NCBI GenBank assembly: GCA_938040735.1
Contig: CALHYE010000002.1
Coordinates: 186,001 to 250,000 of the forward strand
From: an uncultured Bellilinea sp.
Lineage (GTDB): Bacteria; Chloroflexota; Anaerolineae; Anaerolineales; Anaerolineaceae
Reading direction: 5' to 3'
Length of the DNA: 64,000 nucleotides
Both the position numbers and the translations under genes were made by a program. The notes beneath the pieces are model-generated. The model did no database searches, had not been told where the DNA came from, and saw only the letters and a list, made by a program, of their open reading frames with translations. Of this stretch, positions 1 through 9,031 are shown one piece after another (position 1 is the stretch's first letter; the number at the start of each line of letters is the position of its first letter).

Positions 1-819
1 TATCCGGCGCGGGAAGCGCTGGATGTGGTATGGGTGTCCATTCCATTGATTGGATTGGCAGCGCGGCTTCTTTCCTCTCTCCTGCGGTTTGATTTCGATC
101 AGCGGATTGCCGCTCTGGTTTATGGGACAGTGGTTTTTGTGTTTTTGCTGTTTATTTCCCAAAATATCATGCGCATATTCAGCCCGATGCGGGTGGCGGT
201 CAACACTCAGCCGGAAATCTTTGCCATTTTGGCTGCTTTGTTGTTTGTGATTATCTCCCTGATTCTGATTGGCTGGGGTTGGTCTACGCGGGTAGCCGGT
301 TACGGAGCGGTTTGGGGGTTGCTGGGGTTGCTGGTGCTTTTTTGGCTTTCGGGGAGTTTTCATGCAGCCGGCTTAAGTCAAAATCCGGAGACAAATCCGT
401 TCCGGCGTGGGTGGTTCATCAGCGAAGCAGACCTGATAAAAGGTACGATTGGCGATTTGTCCGAGATGAATATTCGCTCACGAACCGGTTTGGATGTGCT
501 GGCAGTCGGGTTGGACCAACCTTCCATGCGATGGATGGCAAAAGATTATCCAAATTTTGAGTTTGAAAATACTTTTCAACCCTTGATGCAAAGTTCTATA
601 GTTCTGACTGGAACCTCTGAAAATATGGTTTTTAGTGAAAATTATCGTGGGCAAGATTTTCTATGGGAGGTGCGCCCGATTTGGAATTTGATGTCCATTG
701 AGGAATGGATGCAGTGGGTTATCTTCAAAATTGCTCCGGTGGAAAATAAAATGGTTTTCCTGTGGGCGAGTGAAAGGCTCTTTCCGGGCAGTGAAATTTC
801 TTCCGAGGTGCAACCTTGA
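1..819 (+). CDS. C-terminal part of a polytopic membrane protein (5'-truncated by the window)
   Basis: The frame is open from base 1 with no stop, so the gene starts upstream; the GTG at 25 is probably internal. The 272 visible residues contain about four hydrophobic helices (roughly residues 10-25, 38-60, 75-98 and 103-122), followed by about 150 residues with no membrane segment. I do not recognise the family with certainty. A multi-spanning core with a soluble C-terminal domain would fit a GT39/ArnT-like glycosyltransferase or a similar large envelope protein, but this is only a guess. Its TGA stop overlaps the TTG start of the cytidylate kinase gene, so the two are probably co-transcribed and translationally coupled. 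Confidence 0.6.
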   Translation, partial: YPAREALDVVWVSIPLIGLAARLLSSLLRFDFDQRIAALVYGTVVFVFLLFISQNIMRIFSPMRVAVNTQPEIFAILAALLFVIISLILIGWGWSTRVAGYGAVWGLLGLLVLFWLSGSFHAAGLSQNPETNPFRRGWFISEADLIKGTIGDLSEMNIRSRTGLDVLAVGLDQPSMRWMAKDYPNFEFENTFQPLMQSSIVLTGTSENMVFSENYRGQDFLWEVRPIWNLMSIEEWMQWVIFKIAPVENKMVFLWASERLFPGSEISSEVQP

Positions 820-1505
820 CTCTACCCAATAGTATTGCAATAGACGGGCCGGCATCGTCCGGAAAATCAACGATAGGGGTAAAGCTGGCCGAGCGATTGG
901 GTTATTTGTTTTTTGATACGGGGATCATGTACCGGGCGGTTACGCTGGCGGTGATCCGTGCAGGTATCACGGTAGATGATGAGGAAGCAGTTACCCAATT
1001 TGCTCAGCGGGTTCATATTGATGTGGGTCCCCCAAGTGTTGCGGATGGACGAAAAGAGGATGTGCTCCTGGACGGTGAGGATGTCACCTGGGCAATTCGT
1101 GAACCGGCAGTGGAAAAGTGGGTTTCTAGGGTTTCGGCATATGCTGGGGTTCGAAAGGCAATGACGGAACTGCAACGCCGGATTGGCAAACGAGGAAAGG
1201 TGGTGATGGTTGGCAGAGATATTGGTACGGTGGTCATGCCGGATGCCGACCTGAAAATTTATCTGGATGCTTCATTAGAAGAACGAGCAAAACGGCGTTA
1301 CCTGGAACTGATTCAACGCGGTGAAACGGTAAAATTTGAAGAAGTGCTCGCCAGTTTGAAGCGGCGGGATCGAATTGACACTTCCCGCGAGATTGCCCCT
1401 TTAAGACCGGCGGAAGATGCCGTCATTCTTAATACGGATGGACTCAGCGTTGAAGAGGTTTTGAAAAAGGTTGTTCAGTTGTGCGGGGATTGTGAAGATG
1501 AATGA
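816..1505 (+). CDS. cmk: cytidylate kinase
   Basis: Transfers phosphate from ATP to CMP/dCMP in cytoplasmic pyrimidine salvage and dCTP supply. The 229-residue length is normal for the family. The P-loop GPASSGKST lies at residues 11-19, the FDTGIMYRA segment follows, and VGRDIGTVVMPDADLKIYL matches the family's GRDIGT block. The lid region holds the RRYLE and RDRIDTSRE basic motifs. The start is TTG at 816, overlapping the previous stop as TTGA; no better start precedes the P-loop. The 3' end overlaps the following kinase gene by 8 bases (ATGAATGA), which suggests one transcript. Confidence 0.95.
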   Translation: MTLPNSIAIDGPASSGKSTIGVKLAERLGYLFFDTGIMYRAVTLAVIRAGITVDDEEAVTQFAQRVHIDVGPPSVADGRKEDVLLDGEDVTWAIREPAVEKWVSRVSAYAGVRKAMTELQRRIGKRGKVVMVGRDIGTVVMPDADLKIYLDASLEERAKRRYLELIQRGETVKFEEVLASLKRRDRIDTSREIAPLRPAEDAVILNTDGLSVEEVLKKVVQLCGDCEDE

Positions 1506-2991
1506 AAACCAACAGGTAGAACAGGAATTACGGGATACGCGTCATATTCTAAATCGTCTTTTGGCGGTTAGTCCTGCGGTGATTTATTCCACAACTCCTT
1601 TTCATCCTTATCAGGTCCGGTACATCAGTGAAAATGTTGCTATTGTAACCGGCTATTCGCCGGATCAATTCTTGGAGGATGCTAATTTTTGGAAATCAAA
1701 GGTTCATCCCGATGACCGTCCGATGGTAGTGGAGCAGTTGAATAAAATGCAATTGCTCGAATACCTGGAAATGGAGTACCGCTTCATGTGTGCGGATGAA
1801 CAATATCATTTTCTTCATGAAGAAATCAAAATACTGCGCGATGCGGAAGGAAATCCGAAAGAAGGAATCGGATATTTTATTGATATTACCCGTCAGAGAA
1901 ATTACGAGGAAGCCATCCGGCAGAGTGAAAACCTTTACAGAAGTCTGGCGGAAGCATCGCGCGATTTGATTATTCTGATATCCGGGGAAAAGACCATCGA
2001 GTACATCAATAGTTATGCGCGTCAAGCGCTAGGTTGGGCAGAATTTCAGACTAAGTTGCCATCCTATGCTCATATTTTGAAGTTGATCCCCGAAAGTTCT
2101 ATTCAGCAAGTTTTTCAAACCCAACAGGCCGTTTATACTGAAAATTTAGCCATTATTTCGAAACAAAAAACCTGGCTGGGTACCTGGCTGGTGCCCATTT
2201 TTTCCTCTCAAAACGAAGTGGAATTTGTAATGGCGGTCGCCAGAGATATTACGCGTCAGAGGGAGACGGAGGAAGAACTTCAACGAGCGCTTAAAGCAGA
2301 GCAGGAACTTAACTCTTTACGCTATCGTTTCCTGACGATGACCACTCACGAGTTTAAAACGCCCATCAGTACTATTCTCTCCTCTGTTGAACTTTTAGAA
2401 ACCTACGGTGAGCGTTGGAGTCCGGAAAAACGGAAGGATCACATCAACCGCATAAAAGCCGCCGCTCAACGTTTGAATCACATGCTGAGCGATGTGTTGG
2501 AGGTCAATCGGGTGGAGAGCAACGCCGGCCTGGAATTCAGTGAAAAAGTTGATCTTATTCAATTGTGCCATGAAGTCATTAGCGAGATTCAGCAAGCAGA
2601 CCAGAATCAGCATGTGATAATCTTTGTTCATGTTGGCGAGGTGAGCCGGGTGAGGACGGATGCACGCTCCCTGCGAAATATCCTTTCAAATTTACTTTCC
2701 AATGCAGTTAAGTATTCATATCCCGGCAATGAAGTGATGTTGGAATTAATCACTCATCCAGATCATTTTTGGGTCAAAGTGCATGATCGTGGAATTGGAG
2801 TTGCTGAAAAGGATCGCGAAAATCTATTTGAGCCGTTTTATCGCGGAGAAAATGTTAATTCGATACCGGGTACAGGCCTAGGTTTGACAATCGTCAAGCG
2901 CTCGGTAGAGGCGTTAGGGGGTGAGATACAATACGAAGAGAAAGTCGGGGGAGGTTCTATATTTAGTGTCCGCGTGCCACTGAAAACCTAG
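1498..2991 (+). CDS. soluble PAS-PAS sensor histidine kinase
   Basis: Probable cytoplasmic sensor kinase of 497 residues. Two PAS-type domains (about 15-140 and 150-265) precede a HisKA dimerisation domain whose phospho-accepting His lies in THEFKTP (H284). A complete HATPase_c domain follows, with N box LSNLLSNAVKYS, G1 box HDRGIGV and G2 box GTGLGLTIVKR. There is no membrane segment, so the signal is probably intracellular (redox, ligand or partner protein). The ATG at 1498 is preferred to the upstream TTG at 1471 because it gives the short overlap with cmk typical of this genome. The next gene, 20 bp downstream, is a receiver-kinase hybrid and a plausible partner. Confidence 0.9.
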   Translation: MNENQQVEQELRDTRHILNRLLAVSPAVIYSTTPFHPYQVRYISENVAIVTGYSPDQFLEDANFWKSKVHPDDRPMVVEQLNKMQLLEYLEMEYRFMCADEQYHFLHEEIKILRDAEGNPKEGIGYFIDITRQRNYEEAIRQSENLYRSLAEASRDLIILISGEKTIEYINSYARQALGWAEFQTKLPSYAHILKLIPESSIQQVFQTQQAVYTENLAIISKQKTWLGTWLVPIFSSQNEVEFVMAVARDITRQRETEEELQRALKAEQELNSLRYRFLTMTTHEFKTPISTILSSVELLETYGERWSPEKRKDHINRIKAAAQRLNHMLSDVLEVNRVESNAGLEFSEKVDLIQLCHEVISEIQQADQNQHVIIFVHVGEVSRVRTDARSLRNILSNLLSNAVKYSYPGNEVMLELITHPDHFWVKVHDRGIGVAEKDRENLFEPFYRGENVNSIPGTGLGLTIVKRSVEALGGEIQYEEKVGGGSIFSVRVPLKT

Positions 2992-3011
2992 ACAGCAGAG
3001 AGAAATTCAGC

Positions 3012-4112
3012 ATGAAAAAAATTCTTGTTATAGAGGACGAAGCGGATATTCGAGAAAATATCCTTGATTTATTAAGTGAAGAGGGGTATTGGGTTGTTGG
3101 AGCCCAGGATGGTGAAGAGGGTATTCATAAAATCTGGCAGGAATTTCCCGATCTGGTCTTGTGCGATATTTTGATGCCAAAGGTAGATGGGTATGGGGTC
3201 TTGACGGTGATCAACAAAAGCCCAATCACCTCTACAATACCATTTATTTTCTTAACGGCAAAAACGCAGCGAGAAGATTTGAGAAAAGGGATGGTGTTGG
3301 GGGCGGACGATTACATTACCAAACCTTTTACCCGGTTGGAATTGCTTCAAGCCATCGAAACCCGTCTGCTGAAGCACGAGCAGCTGCGTCTTCAGGCACA
3401 GCAGAAATTCGTTGAGTTAAGCGCTAATATCCGCCTCTCTCTACCACACGAATTGTTGACTCCCTTAAGTGTTGTTTTGGGGTTTTCGGAGTTTTTGATG
3501 AACAGCTTAACGACCGAGGCGGATAATTTACAAACGTTGGAAATCGTTAGCGATATTCACAATGCTGCCACGCGGTTACTGCATTCTTTGCAAAAATATT
3601 TGTTTTACGCAGAAGTGGAGGTAATTCTCTCGGATGCGGAGAAAATCACCAAGGCAAGACATTCTCGCTTCCAAATTAAACAGCAAGAGGTTCAAGCGGT
3701 TGTTGATTCAATCTCAGAAAGCGCTGAACGTCATGAGGATATTCGTATAGAGGTTAGTCAGGCTTTGGTTTGTATTTCTGAAAATCACTTTCACAAGCTC
3801 ATGGAGGAGTTGCTGGAAAATGCGATCCGGTATTCACGGGCAGGCAGTTTGATTAACGTAGAAGGAGAAGCAATCCGTGAAAAGGGCTTTTATAAAATTC
3901 AAGTCACCGATCATGGCAAAGGAATGACTTCTGAGCAAATTGCCGGATTAGGCGGATTTATCCAAACAGAGAGAAAATTATATCCTTCTCAACAGAGTGG
4001 TCTGGGACTTGAAATTGTCAGGAAAATTTTGGATATTTATCAAGGATCTTTGAGCATTCAAAGCGAGGCGGGCAGCTGGACAAAGGTAGAGGTCTTTTTA
4101 AGATTGGGTTGA
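3012..4112 (+). CDS. response receiver fused to a histidine kinase (inverted hybrid)
   Basis: This 366-residue protein has an N-terminal receiver domain (about 1-120) and a C-terminal kinase module, the reverse of most hybrid kinases. The receiver shows the acidic pair E8/D9, phospho-acceptor D52 in CDILMP, the conserved Thr in FLTAK and Lys in YITKPF. The kinase part keeps a His in LPHELLTP (H146), an N box EELLENAIRYS, a G1 box DHGKGM and a G2-like SGLGLEIVRKIL. No output DNA-binding domain is present. It probably receives phosphate from the kinase encoded just upstream, which has no receiver of its own, and passes it to an unlinked partner. The spacing to the upstream gene is 20 bp. Confidence 0.88.
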   Translation: MKKILVIEDEADIRENILDLLSEEGYWVVGAQDGEEGIHKIWQEFPDLVLCDILMPKVDGYGVLTVINKSPITSTIPFIFLTAKTQREDLRKGMVLGADDYITKPFTRLELLQAIETRLLKHEQLRLQAQQKFVELSANIRLSLPHELLTPLSVVLGFSEFLMNSLTTEADNLQTLEIVSDIHNAATRLLHSLQKYLFYAEVEVILSDAEKITKARHSRFQIKQQEVQAVVDSISESAERHEDIRIEVSQALVCISENHFHKLMEELLENAIRYSRAGSLINVEGEAIREKGFYKIQVTDHGKGMTSEQIAGLGGFIQTERKLYPSQQSGLGLEIVRKILDIYQGSLSIQSEAGSWTKVEVFLRLG

Positions 4113-4131
4113 AGTAAGAAAGGATCTGAGC

Positions 4132-5472
4132 ATGTGCGATACGATGGTTGCTTTGGGAAATGTCACAGCAGATGGTTCGGTGCTGTTTGCAAAAAATTCT
4201 GACCGAGAGCCGAACGAAGCCCATGAGGTTGTCATTGTTCCGTCTGCCGATCACCCGGTTGGTTCGAGAGTGAAGTGCACATATCTTGAAATTCCGCAAG
4301 TAAGTCACACTTATGCCGTGTTGTTAGCCAAACCATTTTGGATTTGGGGAGCCGAAATGGGGGCGAACGAGCACGGGGTTGTTATCGGTAATGAAGCAGT
4401 GTTCACCCGAGTTCCTTATCAAAAAGAGAAGGGATTGATTGGGATGGACTTTATCCGCCTAGCATTGGAGCGCAGCCGCAGTGCAGAGGAGGCTCTGCAC
4501 TGCATCATAAATCTTTTAGAGGAGTATGGTCAGGGCGGCAATTGCGGCTTTCGCCATCGGATGTTTTATCATAACAGTTTTATTCTGGCGGATGCCAAAG
4601 AGGCGTGGGTATTAGAAACTGCCGGTAAGTTTTGGGCAGCGGAAAAAGTTAAAGATATCCGTACCATTTCCAACGGATTGACGATTGGTCAAACATGGGA
4701 CATGGCTTCGACGGGTTTGGTCGAACATGCGATTAAGCAGGGATGGTGTCAATCCAAATCCGATTTTCACTTTGCCCGCTGCTATTCCGATAGGGTTTAC
4801 ACCCGCTTTAGTGATGCGAGGAGGCGTCAAAAATGCAGCGCCGATTTGCTATCCCTTCAACGCGGAAAAATTACGGAAAAGACCATGTTCCAAATCCTCC
4901 GTTCCCATGCTGGGATTGGCGAGGAAGAACGACGAATTGATCGTGGCTTAACCGGTTCAGAGGTTTGTATGCATGCTGGTTTTGGACCGATTAGAGGCAG
5001 TCAGTCGGTTGGATCGATGGTCAGCCGTCTGACGCCGAACAGTGCAACCCATTGGGTGACTGGCACATCCGCACCTTGCCTGAGTATCTTCAAGCCGGTA
5101 TGGATTGATAGCGGCCTTCCGGAAGACTTAATTGATCACCCGCAAGGGGTGTTTGATGAAAGTACCCTGTTCTGGAAGCACGAAATCCTTCACCGTGCAG
5201 TGTTGAAAAATTATCCCGAAAGAAGCCGTGTGTTTCTGGTTAAGCGGAATGAAATGGAGGAGGAATTTCTTCGTCAGGAAGCAAAAAAACGTTTTCAAAG
5301 TGAGATTGAACGGAGAGCATTTACAGATGAATGTTTTGAGAAATCACAAGATGCTGAGGAACATTGGTTGAAAGATGTTTTGAAAGTTCCGGAGAAAAGG
5401 CTGGATTTCTTTTACCATCTGGCATGGAAGCAATTCAACCAAGAAGGGGAGATGAGTTCACGCATCCCTTAA
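4132..5472 (+). CDS. secernin-like C69 family peptidase (Ntn hydrolase)
   Basis: The protein starts MCDTMVALGNVTADGS, with Cys2 in the position of the N-terminal nucleophile used by C69 dipeptidases and secernins after removal of Met1. The following segment FAKNSDREPNEAHEV is the strongly conserved family block, and GCPP-type alternatives are absent. At 446 residues the length fits secernin-like proteins. No signal peptide is visible, so it should act in the cytoplasm on amide or dipeptide substrates; the natural substrate is unknown. It follows the hybrid kinase gene by 19 bp and may share its transcript. The region after its stop carries an extended -10 element that separates it from the next gene. 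Confidence 0.85.
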   Translation: MCDTMVALGNVTADGSVLFAKNSDREPNEAHEVVIVPSADHPVGSRVKCTYLEIPQVSHTYAVLLAKPFWIWGAEMGANEHGVVIGNEAVFTRVPYQKEKGLIGMDFIRLALERSRSAEEALHCIINLLEEYGQGGNCGFRHRMFYHNSFILADAKEAWVLETAGKFWAAEKVKDIRTISNGLTIGQTWDMASTGLVEHAIKQGWCQSKSDFHFARCYSDRVYTRFSDARRRQKCSADLLSLQRGKITEKTMFQILRSHAGIGEEERRIDRGLTGSEVCMHAGFGPIRGSQSVGSMVSRLTPNSATHWVTGTSAPCLSIFKPVWIDSGLPEDLIDHPQGVFDESTLFWKHEILHRAVLKNYPERSRVFLVKRNEMEEEFLRQEAKKRFQSEIERRAFTDECFEKSQDAEEHWLKDVLKVPEKRLDFFYHLAWKQFNQEGEMSSRIP

Positions 5473-5496
5473 ACCAAAGCGTCATCTGTGGAGCAA

Positions 5497-5505
5497 TGCT
5501 ATAAT
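5497..5505 (+). promoter_or_regulatory. extended -10 promoter element of the large sensor kinase gene
   Basis: TGC followed by a perfect TATAAT (5500-5505). No good -35 hexamer lies 16-18 bp upstream, as is common with extended -10 promoters. Transcription would start near 5512, giving at most about 11 nt before the ATG at 5523. Confidence 0.6.
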
Positions 5506-5522
5506 CTTAACCATTGGTTGAG

Positions 5523-8500
5523 ATGAATCTATTCAATTTTCAACTTTTTCAAAATCCTTTCTTTTACCTGCCATTTCATTCTTCCGCATGGGTGGGATGG
5601 TTGACTTTGGTTGTATTGCTGATTTTCAGCGGGAGCAGGATTTGGCGTACTCCCGATTTTCGCCAGCCTTTTCGGTGGAATATATTTTTGGGGGCGATGA
5701 TTGTTGTGCCGCTGGCGATCTTGTTGATTGAATTTCGTATACCTTTATTGCAGAGCGGCGCTGTACCCAACCTCCCGCTGGAAATAAACCGGGTAGGTGT
5801 GTTGGTATTTTTAGCCTTCCCTATCTTTCTGGCAGCCGGTTTAGCCGGTTTGCTCCCTTCCATGTTTGTCGGTCTTTTCACGGGTTTGTTCCTCGGTTTT
5901 TTTGTGACCCATGACCTTTTTTCGATTGTCGAATGGGGGTTTTTAGGTTTATTGATTGGAATTGTTCTTTCGCAAAAATATCGGACTGCATTTTATAAAG
6001 TATTGCGGCATCCTTTGGGCGGGGCGGTTGTAGTTTGGATTGCCTATTTACCGATATTTTTGTTGATTTCATTTTTTGCAATTCCCGGTAGTCTGGCAGA
6101 AAGGTTGGATTTTACTCTGGCCCAAAACTGGCCGAATTACCTCACTCGCGGGATTGAGTTAGGACTGGCCGGTTTGTTTTTTGAGGGGTTTTATCTGTTC
6201 CTTCCGGCATTCTGGCAAAAGCCCAATCAATTGATCGCTTCTCCAAGCGAGGTAAGCCTGCAAAGCCGATTTTTGTTGTTCACCGTGCCTCTGGCAATGT
6301 TGTTGTTCGTTCTTTTGATTCTGGCGGACTGGTGGGTTGCCGGCCGGGCGGCCCGGGAGATGATGGAATCTCGTCTGCAGGGTTTAACCCGGGTTGCTTC
6401 CCAATCTCTTCCCTATTTTTTAGAAAGCGGGCAAAGTTTGATTATTGATTTTGCAAAGCCCGATTTAGTTCGAAAACCAGCCGCGGAAGTCAAGTTGCTT
6501 TTGATGGAAGATATTCGGGCTGTGCCTTATTTTCGGCAACTGGTGGTGTTCGATAAGGATGGCCAATGGCTGAATGCCTATCCCTCAGAAAGCCGCGCGG
6601 ATTTCAATCTTTCGCTTGACGAAGAGGTGGGTATCACGCTTGCGTTGAATGGGGTTGTCGTTCAGGTTTATCCAATTTCACCCCTTCCCGGCGAAAAATC
6701 GGCCCAAGTTGCGTTTATTGCAGCCATCAAGGACGAAGCAGGCGTTGTTCAAGGCGCAATTCTTGGCAGAACCGATTTTGAGAGTAATCCCTTTACCCAA
6801 CCTGCGCTTAGCGCTTTGGAGGGGGTGTTAGAAAACGGCGGTGAGGGTTTTATTCTGGATGAGCAGGGAAATATCCTATACCAAACTTCCGCTGCCACAC
6901 CCCTGACAGCCGCCGATCAGTTCATCGGCAGGTTGGAAGTCGGTACAGGATTATATGAAGATACTTCTCCAACAGGCACGCGCCTGTTAGCGCTGGCTGA
7001 GCAAGTAACCGGACGGCCATGGCGGGTAGTGGCGCGAGTGCCTGCCAGCGCTGCCCAGCAAATTGCTTTGAATATTGCAGTGCCGACTCTCATCATCCTG
7101 CTGATTTTATTTGCATCTGGTTCGACGCTGATGTATGGCATCGTCCGTGTTGTGACCCGCAATTTGCTCAAACTGACCGATCAGGCGGTTCGTATTTCGC
7201 ATGGGGAGCTGGATCATCCCATCGAGAGCAAAGGTAACGATGAAATCGGTCGTTTGGCCAAAGCCTTTGAATTGATGCGAATCAGCCTCAAAAAGAGGCT
7301 TGAAGAATTAAATCAACTGTTGTTTGTCAGTCAGGGTGTGGCATCCAATTTGGATGTTTCGGAAGCGATTCAGCCAATTCTTAAGGCGGCGCTCGATCCG
7401 GAATGTGTCTCGGCGCGGGTTGTGCTGATTCAAGAAGTGCAACTGGACCTGGAAGGCGATCAGCTGGTCAGTTGGGGGGCGGGAAAACAACCGAACCTGT
7501 ATCAGCATCTGGATGGGCAGATTTTCGAACAGATGCGCTCGCATCATCTGCTCTCCATACCCAATACCAGCCGGGTGCGTCGAATCAGCCCGGTCGGTGA
7601 TAAGCCGCATCCCGCAGCGCTAATTGCCGTCGGCTTATTTTTTGAAACGACTTATTATGGCGCTTTCTGGCTGGCGTACGACAAACCGAAAAACTTCACC
7701 GAAGATGAAGTGCGATTTTTAAACACATTGGCCAGTGAAGCAGCCTTAGCGGCGGCAAATTCGCGTTTGTACGCTTCGGCTGAAATTGGGAGACGACGAT
7801 TAGAGGCGGTGCTGTCTTCGGTACCTGAACCCGTGCTGGTTTTTGACGAGAAGGATCGTTTGTTGCTGCTCAATCCGGCTGCCATCCATATTCCGGGTCT
7901 GGTTTCCGCGGCCTTACCGGGACGACCGCTTCGGGAAGTGGTGACTTCTGAAAACCTGATTAAGTTAATCAGCGGTTCGCTGGAAGATCGGATTGCCTCG
8001 CGTGAAATTCAGTTATCGAATGGAAAAGTGTTTTACGCCAGTGTTGCCCCGGTGATGGGCGAGGATGATCCGCTGGGTAAGGTATGTGTACTGCGGGATA
8101 TTACGCACTACAAGGAATTGGATTCCCTCAAATCGGAGATTGTCGCAACAGTCAGCCATGATTTACGTACACCCTTGACGCTATTGCGTGGGTATAGCAC
8201 CATGCTCAACATGATTGGTGAATTGAACGAACAGCAGCAAATTTACGTTAATAAAATTGTTTCAACGGTCGAGGATATGACTCATCTGGTGAATAATTTG
8301 CTGGATTTAAGCCGGATTGAGTCGGGAATACCCCTTAAGTTGGAAGAATTAGACCCGTTGATCGTTGTGGAAAAAATAATCCGTCAATATCAACCGCATG
8401 CCTCCCAAAAGAATATTCAGCTAACCTTTGAGGGTCCGCAAGATGGCAAGCGGTTGATGATTAAGGCGGATTTGGCATTATTACAACAGGCCTTGATTAA

Positions 8501-8864
8501 TTTGGTGGATAATGCTATAAAATACACGCGGAACGACGGCCGGGTGGTTGTGCGTATTCGTGGTGGGAATAAACGCTTAACAATCGAGGTGCATGACAAT
8601 GGCATCGGAATAGCTCCATTAGATTTGCCCCGCTTATTTGAGAAGTTTTACCGAAGCGGGCGAAGGGAAGCCTACGAGAAACGCGGATCCGGTCTTGGGC
8701 TGGCGATTGTGAAATCCATTACTGAGCGACATCACGGACGAGTGTGGGTGGATAGTCAGCTAGGGAAAGGAAGTACCTTTTATCTGGAGCTACCGGTTGA
8801 TCAACCTGTGATGATGACGGAGGAGTCAGTGCAAAATGGGGGCGTGTCCAATCTTAAAAAATGA
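5523..8864 (+). CDS. membrane sensor histidine kinase (multi-TM, Cache-like, HAMP, GAF, PAS, HisKA, HATPase)
   Basis: A 1113-residue integral membrane kinase. The N-terminal 215 residues form about six hydrophobic helices. A further helix at about 250-270 leads into an extracytoplasmic Cache-like sensor (about 275-515), a second anchoring helix (about 520-545), HAMP (about 545-600), GAF (about 610-765), PAS (about 775-880), HisKA with the His in VSHDLRTPL (H879) and HATPase_c with NLVDNAIKYT, DNGIGI and GSGLGLAIVKS. It therefore combines external ligand sensing with at least two cytoplasmic sensory modules. The ATG at 5523 is preferred; a TTG three codons upstream is an alternative. No response regulator follows. 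The next gene is rpoC, which has its own promoter. Confidence 0.9.
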   Translation: MNLFNFQLFQNPFFYLPFHSSAWVGWLTLVVLLIFSGSRIWRTPDFRQPFRWNIFLGAMIVVPLAILLIEFRIPLLQSGAVPNLPLEINRVGVLVFLAFPIFLAAGLAGLLPSMFVGLFTGLFLGFFVTHDLFSIVEWGFLGLLIGIVLSQKYRTAFYKVLRHPLGGAVVVWIAYLPIFLLISFFAIPGSLAERLDFTLAQNWPNYLTRGIELGLAGLFFEGFYLFLPAFWQKPNQLIASPSEVSLQSRFLLFTVPLAMLLFVLLILADWWVAGRAAREMMESRLQGLTRVASQSLPYFLESGQSLIIDFAKPDLVRKPAAEVKLLLMEDIRAVPYFRQLVVFDKDGQWLNAYPSESRADFNLSLDEEVGITLALNGVVVQVYPISPLPGEKSAQVAFIAAIKDEAGVVQGAILGRTDFESNPFTQPALSALEGVLENGGEGFILDEQGNILYQTSAATPLTAADQFIGRLEVGTGLYEDTSPTGTRLLALAEQVTGRPWRVVARVPASAAQQIALNIAVPTLIILLILFASGSTLMYGIVRVVTRNLLKLTDQAVRISHGELDHPIESKGNDEIGRLAKAFELMRISLKKRLEELNQLLFVSQGVASNLDVSEAIQPILKAALDPECVSARVVLIQEVQLDLEGDQLVSWGAGKQPNLYQHLDGQIFEQMRSHHLLSIPNTSRVRRISPVGDKPHPAALIAVGLFFETTYYGAFWLAYDKPKNFTEDEVRFLNTLASEAALAAANSRLYASAEIGRRRLEAVLSSVPEPVLVFDEKDRLLLLNPAAIHIPGLVSAALPGRPLREVVTSENLIKLISGSLEDRIASREIQLSNGKVFYASVAPVMGEDDPLGKVCVLRDITHYKELDSLKSEIVATVSHDLRTPLTLLRGYSTMLNMIGELNEQQQIYVNKIVSTVEDMTHLVNNLLDLSRIESGIPLKLEELDPLIVVEKIIRQYQPHASQKNIQLTFEGPQDGKRLMIKADLALLQQALINLVDNAIKYTRNDGRVVVRIRGGNKRLTIEVHDNGIGIAPLDLPRLFEKFYRSGRREAYEKRGSGLGLAIVKSITERHHGRVWVDSQLGKGSTFYLELPVDQPVMMTEESVQNGGVSNLKK

Positions 8865-8885
8865 AAAATGATTTACTGAAACCGC

Positions 8886-8912
8886 TTGAATATTGACAAG
8901 TTGTGCTATAAT
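8886..8912 (+). promoter_or_regulatory. promoter of rpoC
   Basis: An extended -10, TGC plus TATAAT, occupies 8904-8912. A weak -35 (TTGAAT, 8886-8891) lies 15 bp upstream. Transcription starting near 8919 would give an rpoC leader of about 110 nt, which contains a 12-codon ORF. This is strong evidence that rpoC is transcribed on its own rather than behind rpoB. Confidence 0.65.
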
Positions 8913-8976
8913 TATTATTTGCATGCATGCATTCGATTTAATGATGATATAAACTCAACGCAAGGGAAGGATTCTC

Positions 8977-9015
8977 GTGCGTTTCTACTTGTTTAAGTTA
9001 TCTGGTCTGATATAA
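8977..9015 (+). CDS. possible 12-residue leader peptide upstream of rpoC
   Basis: A GTG codon at 8977 lies 6 nt after GGGAAGG (8964-8970) and opens a 12-codon frame, [12 protein letters not shown], ending at TAA 9013-9015. That stop is 16 nt before the rpoC start and directly abuts the rpoC ribosome-binding site at 9017-9024. Ribosomes finishing it could reinitiate at rpoC or mask its binding site. Chance is not excluded for so short a frame. Confidence 0.3.
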   Translation: MRFYLFKLSGLI

Positions 9016-9031
9016 AAGAGGAGGCACGTTC

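Noticed and set aside
8893-8898. Perfect TTGACA as the rpoC -35 box
   Set aside because: Only 8 bp separate it from the TATAAT at 8907; with normal 17-bp spacing the downstream hexamer is poor. The extended -10 explains the promoter better.
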